From Collinsella sp. (GTDB lineage: Bacteria > Actinomycetota > Coriobacteriia > Coriobacteriales > Coriobacteriaceae): DNA of 57,925 bases. Shown here one piece after another: positions 30,199-38,728 of this stretch (the first letter of the stretch is position 1; the number at the start of each line of letters is the position of its first letter). The stretch is taken from positions 1-57,925 of the forward strand of contig DXLU01000017.1 in the NCBI GenBank assembly GCA_019414565.1. Direction: 5' to 3'. The notes beneath the pieces were generated by a model. The model searched no databases. It worked only from the letters and a program-made list of their open reading frames with translations, and was not told the DNA's origin. A program made the position numbers and the translations under genes.

Positions 30199-30894
30199 TT
30201 AATCGCGACGGCCGAGGATGTTCAGAATGCGCAGGAACACGTTGATGATGTCCACGAACAGGTTGGATGCCATGAGCACGGCGTTGGGCAGCGTGGGCGG
30301 CACCGTCGTTGCCACATAGGTGTCGTAGCCGATGAAGCCGGCGAACACCACGATCACGATCAGGTCGGTGATGGTCTGCGAGACGCCCATGAATATCAGC
30401 ACGATCTCAACCAGAATAGTGGCGAGCAGAACGCCAAAGCCGATGCCATATACGCGCTGGAAAAACTTGGGGAACGTCACGCCCAGCGCACCAAAGACAA
30501 AGGTGATGGCGGCCGTGGCGATAAAGGCGGTGTTAATGGTAGGCAGGTCGTAGTTGGCAAGACCAAACGACGCCGTCAGGCCAAAGGTACTCGCAAAGAT
30601 TACGTAGCCCACAAGGGACAGACCCACGGACTGCTTGCCCGCAGCAGCCGACATCATGACCATGCCGACGATGGTTAAAATAAACGAGCCAAAGACCAGT
30701 GGCAGGGCGGCGCCGCTCATCATCATGCGCGCAAACGACATGGTGCTCGTAAAGTAGGCGCCGGCACCCATGGCGCAAAAGCCCAAGAAGATCAGGGCAG
30801 ATATGGCGAGATTGTACGCGCGCGGCGACATCTCCTTGGCGCGACTTGCGCCGGTCTCGACGGGGCCGTTCTGATAGCCCTGGATATCGTTCAT
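30199..30894 (-). CDS. Bax inhibitor-1/YccA-family membrane protein
   Basis: A 231-residue protein with seven hydrophobic segments and a cytoplasmic N-terminus of about 25 residues ending SPRAYNLAIS. The late GYDTYVAT carries the conserved Asp of the BI-1 pH-sensor region. Bacterial members are proposed to be calcium-leak channels or partners of membrane proteases such as FtsH; the role here is not shown. GAAAGGA lies about 8 nt before ATG 30894. The in-frame start at 31008 would add 38 polar residues outside the family and overlap the neighbouring gene's end. Confidence 0.9.
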   Translation of the reverse strand: MNDIQGYQNGPVETGASRAKEMSPRAYNLAISALIFLGFCAMGAGAYFTSTMSFARMMMSGAALPLVFGSFILTIVGMVMMSAAAGKQSVGLSLVGYVIFASTFGLTASFGLANYDLPTINTAFIATAAITFVFGALGVTFPKFFQRVYGIGFGVLLATILVEIVLIFMGVSQTITDLIVIVVFAGFIGYDTYVATTVPPTLPNAVLMASNLFVDIINVFLRILNILGRRD

Positions 30895-30973
30895 ACTTCG
30901 TCCTTTCAAAAAGCGCCACAACAGCGCCGTAGGTGACAAGATTCCTGCCATTGTACCCGAATGCCGCGCGCTC

Positions 30974-31312
30974 TTACCTGCGGCGCTCGCCCTCGAGCGT
31001 ACGATCAAAAGCCCAGACCCACCAACGCATCACGTGCGCCTGCGAGCCGTCCGCCCGCTCACGCGTTTGGTCCTCTAGATACAACTCGGTCGCATGTCCG
31101 CCAAAACGTACCTTATAGGTTGCCGTACGAATGCCGTGAACCGTCAGGCCAAAACCGGTGGACGAGACAATCTCGTCAATCGTAAAGCAGCGACCGTCAA
31201 CCCAGCAGACGGTAACCGGCACAACCTGTCCGCCCGCGAGAATGCGAGCCACGACGTCCACATACTGCTTGTGCACGCGCCGAGTTTTGCCGTCTGTCTG
31301 TCGATATTCCAT
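30974..31312 (-). CDS. Conserved hypothetical protein, 112 aa
   Basis: A soluble, basic 112-residue protein (MEYRQTDGKTRRVHKQYVDV onward) with alternating beta-strand-like stretches (VVPVTVCWVDGRCFTIDEIV, TATYKVRFGG, ELYLEDQTRERADG) and a tryptophan-rich end (MRWWVWAFD). It may be a small beta-barrel fold, but I do not recognise the family. ATG 31312 has only a poor ribosome-binding site (AATAGGG); the frame is open a further 33 codons upstream. It precedes the BI-1 gene on the same strand with an 80-nt gap, so the two may be co-transcribed. Confidence 0.6.
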   Translation of the reverse strand: MEYRQTDGKTRRVHKQYVDVVARILAGGQVVPVTVCWVDGRCFTIDEIVSSTGFGLTVHGIRTATYKVRFGGHATELYLEDQTRERADGSQAHVMRWWVWAFDRTLEGERRR

Positions 31313-31499
31313 GGCCCTATTATCGAACTCATGTTTGCATGTTGTAAAGCGAACAGACTGTGGTTTTGGAGTGTCGGAGCGAACGCACGCGTCCGTATGG
31401 CGTGTTAGCAAAAAGAACGACCACGGTCAACAGGGCTAATATTCAATGTTAGTACCAAAAAATTCACTTCTCCCATCAGAACTCCGTAAAGAAACCCGC

Positions 31500-31531
31500 A
31501 GGAGGTGATACGATTTATCATGTTTTTGTAA
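31500..31531 (+). promoter_or_regulatory. Perfect Shine-Dalgarno sequence with a three-codon mini-ORF ahead of the Pit gene
   Basis: AGGAGGTGAT (31500-31509), complementary over ten bases to the 16S rRNA 3' end, is followed 10 nt later by ATG TTT TTG TAA (31520-31531). This frame is the same as that of the Pit gene, which starts 30 nt further on with only a weak GAGAAAG site. It may be a reinitiation leader or a chance sequence; TACGAT (31509-31514) inside it could be a -10 box. Confidence 0.3.
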
Positions 31532-31561
31532 CGAGTCTGCAAATATCGAGAAAGCCCATAT

Positions 31562-32611
31562 ATGGACGTAACGTTCTCAACCTTCCTCGGCCAGCTTGTG
31601 TCGAACCCAGTCCTTGCCGTCACCGTGATCCTCGCGCTCGGCGCCATCTTCGTCAACGGATGGACCGACGCGCCCAACGCCATCGCGACCTGCGTCACCA
31701 CGCGCTGCATGCCCGCCCGCGCCGCCATCCTCATGAGCGCCGCATTCAACTTCTTGGGCGTGCTCATCATGACGCACTTTAACGCGAGCGTCGCCAACAC
31801 CATCTCACATATCGTCGACTTTGGCGGAAACAGCACCATGGCACTCGCGTGCCTCTGCGCGGCGCTCTTCTCCATCGTCGTCTACGGCGCCACAGCGTCG
31901 CGTTTTGGCATCCCCACCTCGCAAAGCCACAGCCTTATCGCCGGCCTGACCGGTGCTGCCATCGCCCTCGGCGGCGCGAACAGCGTCAACGTCCACGAGT
32001 GGATGAAGGTCATCTACGGCCTGGCGCTCTCCATCGGTCTGGGCTTTGTCATGGGCTGGATCCTGTGCAAACTCGTCTCGATTCTTTTCGCCGCCGCCAA
32101 CAGGCGACGTGCCAATGTCTTCTTTAAATACGCTCAGATCGCGAGTGCTGCGGCCATGAGCTTTATGCACGGCGCGCAGGATGGACAGAAGTTCATCGGC
32201 GTGCTCTTTTTAGGTGTCGCCTTCGCCAACGGCCAGACTAGCGTCAGCGACGCCGGCATCCCCATCTGGATCATGCTGCTGTGCTCGGCCACCATGGGCA
32301 TCGGCACCAGTGTGGGCGGCGAGCGCATCATCAAGTCCGTCGGCCAGAGCATGGTCAAGCTCGAGAAGTATCAGGGCTTCTCCGCCGACCTCGCAGGCGC
32401 CGCGAATCTGCTGCTTGCCACCCTTACCGGCATCCCCGTGTCCTCCACCCACATCAAGACCTGCGCCATCATGGGCGTCGGTGCCGTCAAGCGCCTTTCG
32501 GCTATCAACTTCGGCGTGGTCAAGGACATGATGTTCACCTGGTTCTTCACCTTCCCCGCCTGCGGACTCATCAGCTTTGTCATGGCCAAGCTGTTCATGA
32601 TGTTCCTCTAG
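31562..32611 (+). CDS. pit: PiT-family inorganic phosphate transporter
   Basis: A 349-residue low-affinity phosphate permease of the PHO-4 family with about ten membrane helices. The two signature repeats are GWTDAPNAIAT (33-43, normally GANDxANA) and MHGAQDGQKFIGV (about residue 200). The SRFGIPTSQSHSLIAG and GIPVSSTHIKTCAI blocks are the matching second halves of the inverted repeats. Pit carriers move metal-phosphate with protons or sodium. The gene is followed after 67 nt by the DUF47 gene, its usual partner. Upstream lies a perfect Shine-Dalgarno sequence attached to a three-codon frame instead of the gene itself. Confidence 0.93.
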   Translation: MDVTFSTFLGQLVSNPVLAVTVILALGAIFVNGWTDAPNAIATCVTTRCMPARAAILMSAAFNFLGVLIMTHFNASVANTISHIVDFGGNSTMALACLCAALFSIVVYGATASRFGIPTSQSHSLIAGLTGAAIALGGANSVNVHEWMKVIYGLALSIGLGFVMGWILCKLVSILFAAANRRRANVFFKYAQIASAAAMSFMHGAQDGQKFIGVLFLGVAFANGQTSVSDAGIPIWIMLLCSATMGIGTSVGGERIIKSVGQSMVKLEKYQGFSADLAGAANLLLATLTGIPVSSTHIKTCAIMGVGAVKRLSAINFGVVKDMMFTWFFTFPACGLISFVMAKLFMMFL

Positions 32612-32678
32612 CCACACCGAGCGTCCATCCGGACCGCAAAACTTCGCCCACCCGTCTTCGCCTCGAAAGGACCCACTC

Positions 32679-33302
32679 ATGGCAAAGAAACCCGATTCGT
32701 TCTACTTTGACAACTACGTCGCCTGCGCCGACCTTGCCGTCCAGGCCGCCGAGCTGCTCACCAAGATTTTTGAGAACTTTGACCCCGCGCAGATCCACGA
32801 CATGCTCGAGGAGATGCACGCGATTGAGCATGCGGCAGACAAGAAGCACCATGAGCTCGAAGACGCCTTGCTCACCGCCTTTATCACCCCGCTCGAACGC
32901 GAGGATCTGGATCTGATGAGCTGCTCACTCGACACCGTGCTCGACCGCATCGAGGGCGTCGTGCAGCGCGTCTACTTCACCAACATTCAGAGCATCCATC
33001 CCGACGCCATCGTCATCGCCCACAAGGTAACCGATGCCTGCCGCGCCATGAAGGACCTTATGGTCGAGCTTCCCAACTACCGCAAGTCCAAAACGCTGCG
33101 CGAGCTCGTCATCCAGATCAACACCATCGAGTCCGAGGCAGACGAACTCTACATCAACGCCATGCGTAACCTGCACGTTAACGGCAAGGACCCGCTCGAG
33201 GTCATCGCTTGGCGTGACGTGTACGCCTTTCTGGAGTACTGCGCCGACTGCTGCGAGAATGTGGCCGATGTCGTGGATTCGATCGTCATGAAGAACAGTT
33301 AA
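32679..33302 (+). CDS. DUF47 (PhoU-like) partner of the Pit transporter
   Basis: A 207-residue all-helical protein of the DUF47/TIGR00153 family, related to PhoU. It shows the two-bundle pattern, with IEHAADKKHHELEDALL in one half and NTIESEADELYINAM in the other; the acidic and His residues there probably bind metal. Such proteins accompany Pit transporters in one operon and are thought to regulate them. GAAAGGACCCACTC precedes ATG 32679, 67 nt after pit. A very long inverted repeat follows the stop codon. Confidence 0.92.
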   Translation: MAKKPDSFYFDNYVACADLAVQAAELLTKIFENFDPAQIHDMLEEMHAIEHAADKKHHELEDALLTAFITPLEREDLDLMSCSLDTVLDRIEGVVQRVYFTNIQSIHPDAIVIAHKVTDACRAMKDLMVELPNYRKSKTLRELVIQINTIESEADELYINAMRNLHVNGKDPLEVIAWRDVYAFLEYCADCCENVADVVDSIVMKNS

Positions 33303-33307
33303 TTGGG

Positions 33308-33415
33308 GGTACGTGTCCCGGCGGCGAAGGGCCGGCCACGGTTTGCTTTCTCACTCCGGCTGCTTTGCAGAGTCGTTCGAAAGTAAACCGTGGCCGGCCC
33401 TTCGCCTTACGTACC
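33308..33415. repeat. 108-bp inverted repeat after the DUF47 gene
   Basis: Left arm GGCGAAGGGCCGGCCACGGT and on (33323-33350) pairs with the right arm 33379-33406: 28 bp with a single mismatch, around a 28-nt loop. An outer GGTACGT/ACGTACC pair (33308-33314, 33409-33415) closes it. It may act as a terminator, but the stem is far longer than needed and has no T-run. Confidence 0.75.
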
Positions 33416-33826
33416 ACCATTGGGAACTTTGGCTGATAGTTGTAGCGCGATGGGGGTTTGGCTGAAGGGACCTTTGGTACCCGTTCGGACACTTTGGCCC
33501 TTGATGAGCGTTTGGCTGATTGCTGCTTTGGGTACTGTTTGGGTTACTTTGGGTTTGTTTGATTTTTAATTGTTGGAGGGCTTGTATGTCTTATTTGGAT
33601 CTGGCTCGGTCTCGGTATTCTTGTCGCGAGTTTGAGAATCGTTCTGTTGAGCAAACTGTTGTGGATGCCATTGTTGAGGCTGGGCGTATTGCTCCTTCTG
33701 CTTGTAATAATCATCCAGCCCGTGTGATGGTGCTGGATACGCCTGAGCTGTTGGAGAAGGCTGCTGCTTGTCAGCCTCGGTTTGCTCGTGATGGGTCCAT
33801 CTTTGGGGCTCCGCTTGTCTTCCTTA
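33416..33826 (+). other. C-depleted, G/T-rich segment spanning a gene start
   Basis: From about 33416 to 33826 the plus strand is markedly poor in C and rich in G and T. By hand count 33541-33600 has 3 C in 60, and 33421-33480 has 8 in 60. TTTGGCTGA occurs three times (33428, 33457, 33511). The change continues into the nitroreductase gene, where the first 80 or so codons end mostly in T or G, then stops abruptly. Confidence 0.65.
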
Positions 33827-34116
33827 TTTGCAGCGTTACCGGCGACGCTTGGGTTCGCCCCTATGACCAGATGAACTCGAGTGCCATCGACACCTCGATT
33901 GTTTGCGATCAGATGATGATGGAGGCCGAGGAGCAAGGTCTGGGAACGTGCTGGGTATGCCATTTTAAGCCCGAGCTAGCCCGCGAGCAGTTCAACCTGC
34001 CCGAGGGCGTCTATCCCTATCACATGCTCGTCTGTGGCTATCCCGCCGACCACATCGCCGATCCCGAGCATCGCGAGGCCCGCACCATTCCCCTCTCCAA
34101 CTTCCTCCTCAAGTAG
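33586..34116 (+). CDS. Nitroreductase-family flavoprotein
   Basis: A 176-residue FMN-dependent oxidoreductase of the nitroreductase fold. The N-terminal RSRYSCREFENRSV gives the FMN-phosphate contacts, APSACNNHPARVMVL is the usual second block, and MEAEEQGLGTCWVCHF precedes the C-terminal GYPAD motif. It is shorter than NfsB-type enzymes, as in the small nitroreductases of anaerobes. GGAGGG lies just before ATG 33586. The 5' 80 codons end in T or G, whereas the rest end mainly in C like the neighbouring genes, so the gene is a compositional mosaic. Its TAG stop codon is the first three bases of a dispersed repeat. Confidence 0.88.
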   Translation: MSYLDLARSRYSCREFENRSVEQTVVDAIVEAGRIAPSACNNHPARVMVLDTPELLEKAAACQPRFARDGSIFGAPLVFLICSVTGDAWVRPYDQMNSSAIDTSIVCDQMMMEAEEQGLGTCWVCHFKPELAREQFNLPEGVYPYHMLVCGYPADHIADPEHREARTIPLSNFLLK

Positions 34117-34149
34117 ATTTTTGGGACATGCCTTAAAACCTACCCTTGA
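34114..34149 (+). repeat. Half copy of the TAGATTTTTGGGRCATG palindrome
   Basis: TAGATTTTTGGGACATGCC (34114-34132) and the following AAACCTACCCTT match the left arm of the 86-bp palindrome at 13986 with a handful of differences. The repeat begins exactly at the TAG stop codon of the nitroreductase gene. No right arm is visible, so it is a solitary half element. Confidence 0.65.
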
Positions 34150-34227
34150 CCGCTCACCCGTTCGCCGAGTTCTGCGCCACTATGTGCAGGGCCCGGTTTT
34201 TTATGTTACGCACCCCGGCACAGTCAT

Positions 34228-34257
34228 AAAAAAGGACCCGCAAGCTGCGGGTCCTTT
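34228..34257 (-). terminator. Terminator of divIVA
   Basis: AAAGGACCCGCA (34231-34242) pairs with TGCGGGTCCTTT (34246-34257). On the minus strand it ends in TTTTTTATG. It closes the long division-gene block. Confidence 0.88.
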
Positions 34258-34283
34258 CTAGGCACTAAATTGTAGGCCGAATG

Positions 34284-34958
34284 TTAGTCCAGGTCGTCGG
34301 CGGCAAAGTTGTCGATCGGGGCGAAAGGATCGGCCACGGGGACAACCGGGTCAGCGACGGGCAGCGGCTCGGCGGGAACAGTCACCGCAGGAGAAGCGGC
34401 AGAACCGACCGGCGTGGAGGCCATGAGGTCGGCCGGGAAGGAGTTCTGGGCATCATCCATGAAGTGCTGGATGAGCTTGAGGTACTCGGCCTTGAACTCC
34501 TCGCGGGAAGCCTTAAGACGATCGATTTCCTCGAGCTCGGCCTGTTTTTCGGTCAGGGCCTGGCGGATAACCTCGCGGGCCTTGGCGTCAGCCTCGTTGC
34601 GGATACGCTCAGCATTCTCGTTGGCATCGTTGACGATGGTCTCAGCGGTCTGCTGGGCAGCGATCAGAGCAGCGGAAATCTGACGCTCCTGAGCGGAGAA
34701 GTCAGGGGCGGGAGCAGCCACGGGGGCGGCAGGAACGGCCTGGGCGGTGGCATCCTGAGCCTGGGCAAGCTGAGCCTGCGCGTCGGCAAGCTGCTGCTCG
34801 GTGGCGGTCAGGCGACCCTTAAGATCAACGATCTTGGCAAGCATAGCGTCAACCTCGGAGGACAGCGTCTCCAAGAAGACGTCGACCTCGGCAGGATCGT
34901 AGCCACGCTTGGCCTCAGAGAAAGTCTGAGCCTGGATGTCTGCAGGGGTAATAGCCAT
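34284..34958 (-). CDS. divIVA: DivIVA-domain cell division/polar growth protein
   Basis: A 224-residue coiled-coil protein. The N-terminal lipid-binding DivIVA domain is clear (ITPADIQAQTFSEAKRGYDP, residues 3-22, then VDVFLETL). Two coiled coils (about 35-70 and 88-165) flank an Ala/Pro-rich break. A disordered Pro/Val/Ala tail ends IDNFAADDLD. DivIVA marks curved membrane at poles and septa and, in actinobacteria, directs polar wall growth. AAGGAGACTTGTT precedes ATG 34958. It closes the sepF-yggT-divIVA trio. Confidence 0.92.
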   Translation of the reverse strand: MAITPADIQAQTFSEAKRGYDPAEVDVFLETLSSEVDAMLAKIVDLKGRLTATEQQLADAQAQLAQAQDATAQAVPAAPVAAPAPDFSAQERQISAALIAAQQTAETIVNDANENAERIRNEADAKAREVIRQALTEKQAELEEIDRLKASREEFKAEYLKLIQHFMDDAQNSFPADLMASTPVGSAASPAVTVPAEPLPVADPVVPVADPFAPIDNFAADDLD

Positions 34959-35019
34959 AACAAGTCTCCTTTTTCATCGCCTCGGCGCTACACGCCCGAC
35001 GTAAGTTACTAAGTCAGTT

Positions 35020-35301
35020 CTATACGAGTATACCTATAAGAAGCTGCAGAATCAGCCTCTGCACCAACTGCAACGCAATAATCGCAACGACCGGCGAAAA
35101 ATCAACGCCGCCCATCGGCGGGATAAACCGACGAAAGAGGTTGAGCCACGGGCCGCAGACGCTATCGAGCACTGCAGCGATATCCTGCAGCAGGCCGCCC
35201 TGCTTCATGGGAATCCACGTCATAAAGCAATAGACCACGATGAGCGTGGAGTAGAAGTTGAACAGCGTGTTGACCAGCTGGACAATGGTGTAGATGTTGA
35301 T
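35020..35301 (-). CDS. yggT: YggT-family membrane protein (non-standard start)
   Basis: A small membrane protein of the YggT family with two hydrophobic helices (about residues 5-30 and 68-90) joined by the conserved VCGPWLNLFRRFIPPMGGVDFS region less its ends. Between sepF and divIVA a YggT gene is expected. The family-typical sequence begins upstream of the first ordinary start (GTG 35238), at INIYTIVQLVNTLFNF, but no ATG, GTG or TTG exists in frame there; the frame starts right after the sepF stop. GAGGAG lies 6 nt before ATC 35301, so ATC (or the ATT at 35307) may be used. From ATC 35301 the protein is 93 residues. Confidence 0.7.
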   Translation of the reverse strand: MNIYTIVQLVNTLFNFYSTLIVVYCFMTWIPMKQGGLLQDIAAVLDSVCGPWLNLFRRFIPPMGGVDFSPVVAIIALQLVQRLILQLLIGILV

Positions 35302-35322
35302 GAGAATCTCCTCGTCTTGGGT

Positions 35323-36045
35323 TTACTTAAGGTAGCCGTCGGCACGAAGCTTCTTGAGGTCCGAATCCTTAACCTCGCAGCCGGCGGGCAGCACCATGAA
35401 TACGCGATCGCCCACTTCTTTGACCGTGGCGCCCAGGCCACAGGCAAAGCCATAGCTAAAGTCCAGGACGCGCTTGGCGACCTCGGTGCGAACGCCAACA
35501 AAAATCAGTGCGACAGGCTGCTTGGTGCGAACGCGGCGCACCACGGTCTCCACGTCGTCATAGCTCTCGGGGCGCAGGACATAGGCCGGCAGCTGCGGCG
35601 TGGCGTTGATGATATTGCTCGCATAGGCCGAGGCATCGCTCGGTGCAGGCGCGGGTGCAGCGGCGGCACGGGCGCGGGTGTTCTCGGCGTAGCTCGACGG
35701 CGTGTCATAGGCACCAGGACGATAACCGCTCGCAACGCTGTCCTGCGAGCGCGAAGGCGGGTTATACGTCGTGGCATGGCGGGAGTCATCGCCGACCAGC
35801 TGACCGGAGCGCGTATACACGGCAACCGACTCAGCTTCACCGCGGCGCGTCTGACCAAGCAGGCCGTTGCTCGGCTCGTCTTGGGTGTAGAAGCCCTCGC
35901 CCGAAGCACCGCTGTAGCCGTTGCCCTGATAACTATCGTCATAGCCGTCATCGTAGCCGTAGTCGTCGTCCTGGCCATAACCCTGGTCGTAACCCTGCTG
36001 GCCGCCCAGGTGCATCTTATTTTTAATCTCGTCAAGGAAGCCCAT
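35323..36045 (-). CDS. sepF: SepF, Z-ring membrane anchor
   Basis: A 240-residue protein. Residues 1-12 (MGFLDEIKNKMHLG and on) form the membrane-binding amphipathic helix. A long low-complexity linker of Gly/Tyr/Asp/Gln repeats and then Ser/Ala/Pro follows (about 13-145). The conserved C-terminal SepF domain carries VLRPESYDDVE, KQPVALIFVG and VAKRVLDFSYGFACGLGATV. SepF tethers FtsZ to the membrane and replaces FtsA in actinobacteria. GAGGACACAACC precedes ATG 36045; the in-frame start at 36096 would hide the amphipathic helix. It lies between yggS and yggT. Confidence 0.94.
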   Translation of the reverse strand: MGFLDEIKNKMHLGGQQGYDQGYGQDDDYGYDDGYDDSYQGNGYSGASGEGFYTQDEPSNGLLGQTRRGEAESVAVYTRSGQLVGDDSRHATTYNPPSRSQDSVASGYRPGAYDTPSSYAENTRARAAAAPAPAPSDASAYASNIINATPQLPAYVLRPESYDDVETVVRRVRTKQPVALIFVGVRTEVAKRVLDFSYGFACGLGATVKEVGDRVFMVLPAGCEVKDSDLKKLRADGYLK

Positions 36046-36105
36046 GGTTGTGTCCTCTCGCGGTTTAGTGCAGGCGCCCCGATAATCAGTGCGCACTTCA
36101 GAGCC

Positions 36106-36843
36106 TTATTTTACTGCAAACTCCGGGCTAAATACTACCCTGCCCAGGCGAACGAGCGTAGAGCCCTCCTCAAGGGCAGGCTCAAAGTCCTCGCTCATGC
36201 CGCAGGAAAGCTCAGGCAGGTTCAAATCGGGATGCGCCGCCTCCAGCTCATCCCTCAGCTCACGAAGCCCCGCAAAGGTGCGGCGTGCCACATCCTTATT
36301 CCCCCGGGGCGCCATAGTCATAAGCCCCTGTACGCAAATTCCCTCAAGTTCCGCAAGCTCACCCGCGGCGGCGCGAATCTCATCGGGCGAAAAGCCTCCC
36401 TTCGACTCCTCACCACTCACATTGACCTCGATGAGCACACGCTGGGGGCCGGCGAGCTCGCCTGCCTCAATCTTGCGGACAGCACGGCTCGAGATCGCCT
36501 GTGCCAGATGCAGCGAACCCACCGAGTGAATCAGCTCGGCTGAGCCCAGCACCGCATTGATCTTATTGGTCTGCAGGTTGCCGATCATATCGAAGCGCAC
36601 CTCGGGCAGCTCCTGATGCTCCGCCAGACCCGTGAGCTTGCGAACCAGCTCCTGCGGGCGGTTCTCGGCAAAATGGCGATACCCCGCCTGGATGGCAGCA
36701 ACAGTCTCATCGACACCAACGGTCTTGGACACGGCAATGAGGCGCGCGGCGTCGTGGGGGCGGCCCGCGCGATCGAGCGCCGCATAAAAACGTTCCAGAA
36801 TCTGCTCGCGGCGAGCGCGCATCAAATCCAAATAGTTATCCAT
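36106..36843 (-). CDS. yggS: PLP homeostasis protein (YggS/PLPBP family)
   Basis: A 245-residue single-domain PLP-binding protein of alanine-racemase fold. K40 in LIAVSKTVG holds the cofactor, HFAENRPQELVRK and RFDMIGNLQTNKI are family blocks, and CGMSEDFEPALEEGSTLVRLG binds the PLP phosphate. YggS members control pyridoxal phosphate and amino-acid balance and commonly sit next to sepF. ATG 36843 is preceded by GGAGG at 9 nt; an earlier in-frame start at 36927 has no family match. In most relatives pgeF lies directly upstream; here pst genes and phoU intervene. Confidence 0.94.
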   Translation of the reverse strand: MDNYLDLMRARREQILERFYAALDRAGRPHDAARLIAVSKTVGVDETVAAIQAGYRHFAENRPQELVRKLTGLAEHQELPEVRFDMIGNLQTNKINAVLGSAELIHSVGSLHLAQAISSRAVRKIEAGELAGPQRVLIEVNVSGEESKGGFSPDEIRAAAGELAELEGICVQGLMTMAPRGNKDVARRTFAGLRELRDELEAAHPDLNLPELSCGMSEDFEPALEEGSTLVRLGRVVFSPEFAVK

Positions 36844-36962
36844 TGCCAATCGCCTCCGCTGACAGCCAAACAAGTAGTCCCATGCTAACGCAAGAGCGCG
36901 GCCCCGCATGTGCAAGGCCGCGCTCACTTAGGTATTTACAATCTTTCGACGAACGGGGCTAC

Positions 36963-37820
36963 TTACTCCTCGTCGTCCTCGCCATCGTCCTCGTCCTCAA
37001 GATGATCGAGCAGGTAGCGAAGACCCTCGCTGACCTCGTTGGCGGGCACCTTGGCAACGTAACGCGCGTCGACGGCGGGCCTCATGATAACACCCTCGCC
37101 CGAAGGCACGCGCATGCTCTCGAGCTCATCCTCGTCCACACGGGCGATATCGCCGGCGTTCATACGCTGACCAGTCAACAGGAAGGTCAGACGGCAAGCG
37201 GCATCGATGGAAATGGAAGCGATGCGATCGAGGTAGCGCGAAACCATGATGGCGCGGCGCAGGTCGTCATAGTTGCTGTCGTCGTCCATAAAGTCGCCCG
37301 TATCCATACGGTTAAAGGTGCGGAAGAACTTCTCGTAGGCGGCGTGCACCGGCTCGTCCTCGACGGCCAGGTTGCAAATGATGGACATGTCGTTGGTGAC
37401 GAGCGCAGAAAGCGACGAGCCTAGCACCTGGTAGACGGCCTCAGCCTCGGCCTCAACCGTGCCGACAAGCTCCTGGGGCAGCGAGATGTCGGCCTTGATC
37501 ATATGACGCGTGGCACGGCAGATCTGACGGACCTTATCGGTCATGCGCTGCAGGTTAAAGTCGACGTAGATGATCGTCTGAAGCAGGCGGAAGTCGGAGG
37601 CGACCGGTGACTGCGTGGCGATCAGGTTGTAGCAGACGGCCTCCAGGTTGGCGCAGCGCGCGTCAATCGAAAGCGTGCGCTTCTTGGTCTTGGTGGCGAG
37701 CTTGCGGTCGTCGGTCACATAGGCCTTCACGGCATCGTGGAGGGCCAGATCGACGGCCTCATAGATGCTCAGCATCTCGTGACGGGCCTCGACGAGCTGA
37801 CGGGAAAACAGTTTGCGCAT
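36963..37820 (-). CDS. phoU: PhoU, phosphate signalling regulator
   Basis: A 285-residue protein with the two tandem PhoU helical bundles (about residues 5-110 and 115-215) and the metal-binding type repeats DFRLLQTIIYVDFNLQRM and DDLRRAIMVSRYLDRI. About 65 extra residues follow, ending in the acidic EDEDDGEDDEE. PhoU links the Pst transporter to its two-component system and prevents phosphate overload. The start is MRKLFSRQLVEARHEM at 37820. It is the last gene of the pst set, 92 nt after pstB. No phoB/phoR pair is adjacent. Confidence 0.92.
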   Translation of the reverse strand: MRKLFSRQLVEARHEMLSIYEAVDLALHDAVKAYVTDDRKLATKTKKRTLSIDARCANLEAVCYNLIATQSPVASDFRLLQTIIYVDFNLQRMTDKVRQICRATRHMIKADISLPQELVGTVEAEAEAVYQVLGSSLSALVTNDMSIICNLAVEDEPVHAAYEKFFRTFNRMDTGDFMDDDSNYDDLRRAIMVSRYLDRIASISIDAACRLTFLLTGQRMNAGDIARVDEDELESMRVPSGEGVIMRPAVDARYVAKVPANEVSEGLRYLLDHLEDEDDGEDDEE

Positions 37821-37912
37821 GGTTCACTCCAATCAGTTGGGTGCGGTCATGCCGCCCGCACAGTGAATACGCACCGGACTAGGTCCGATCGGCTTGGGAC
37901 TAGTCGCACCGA

Positions 37913-38716
<804 letters not shown>

Positions 38717-38728
38717 GGGACTCCTTAA

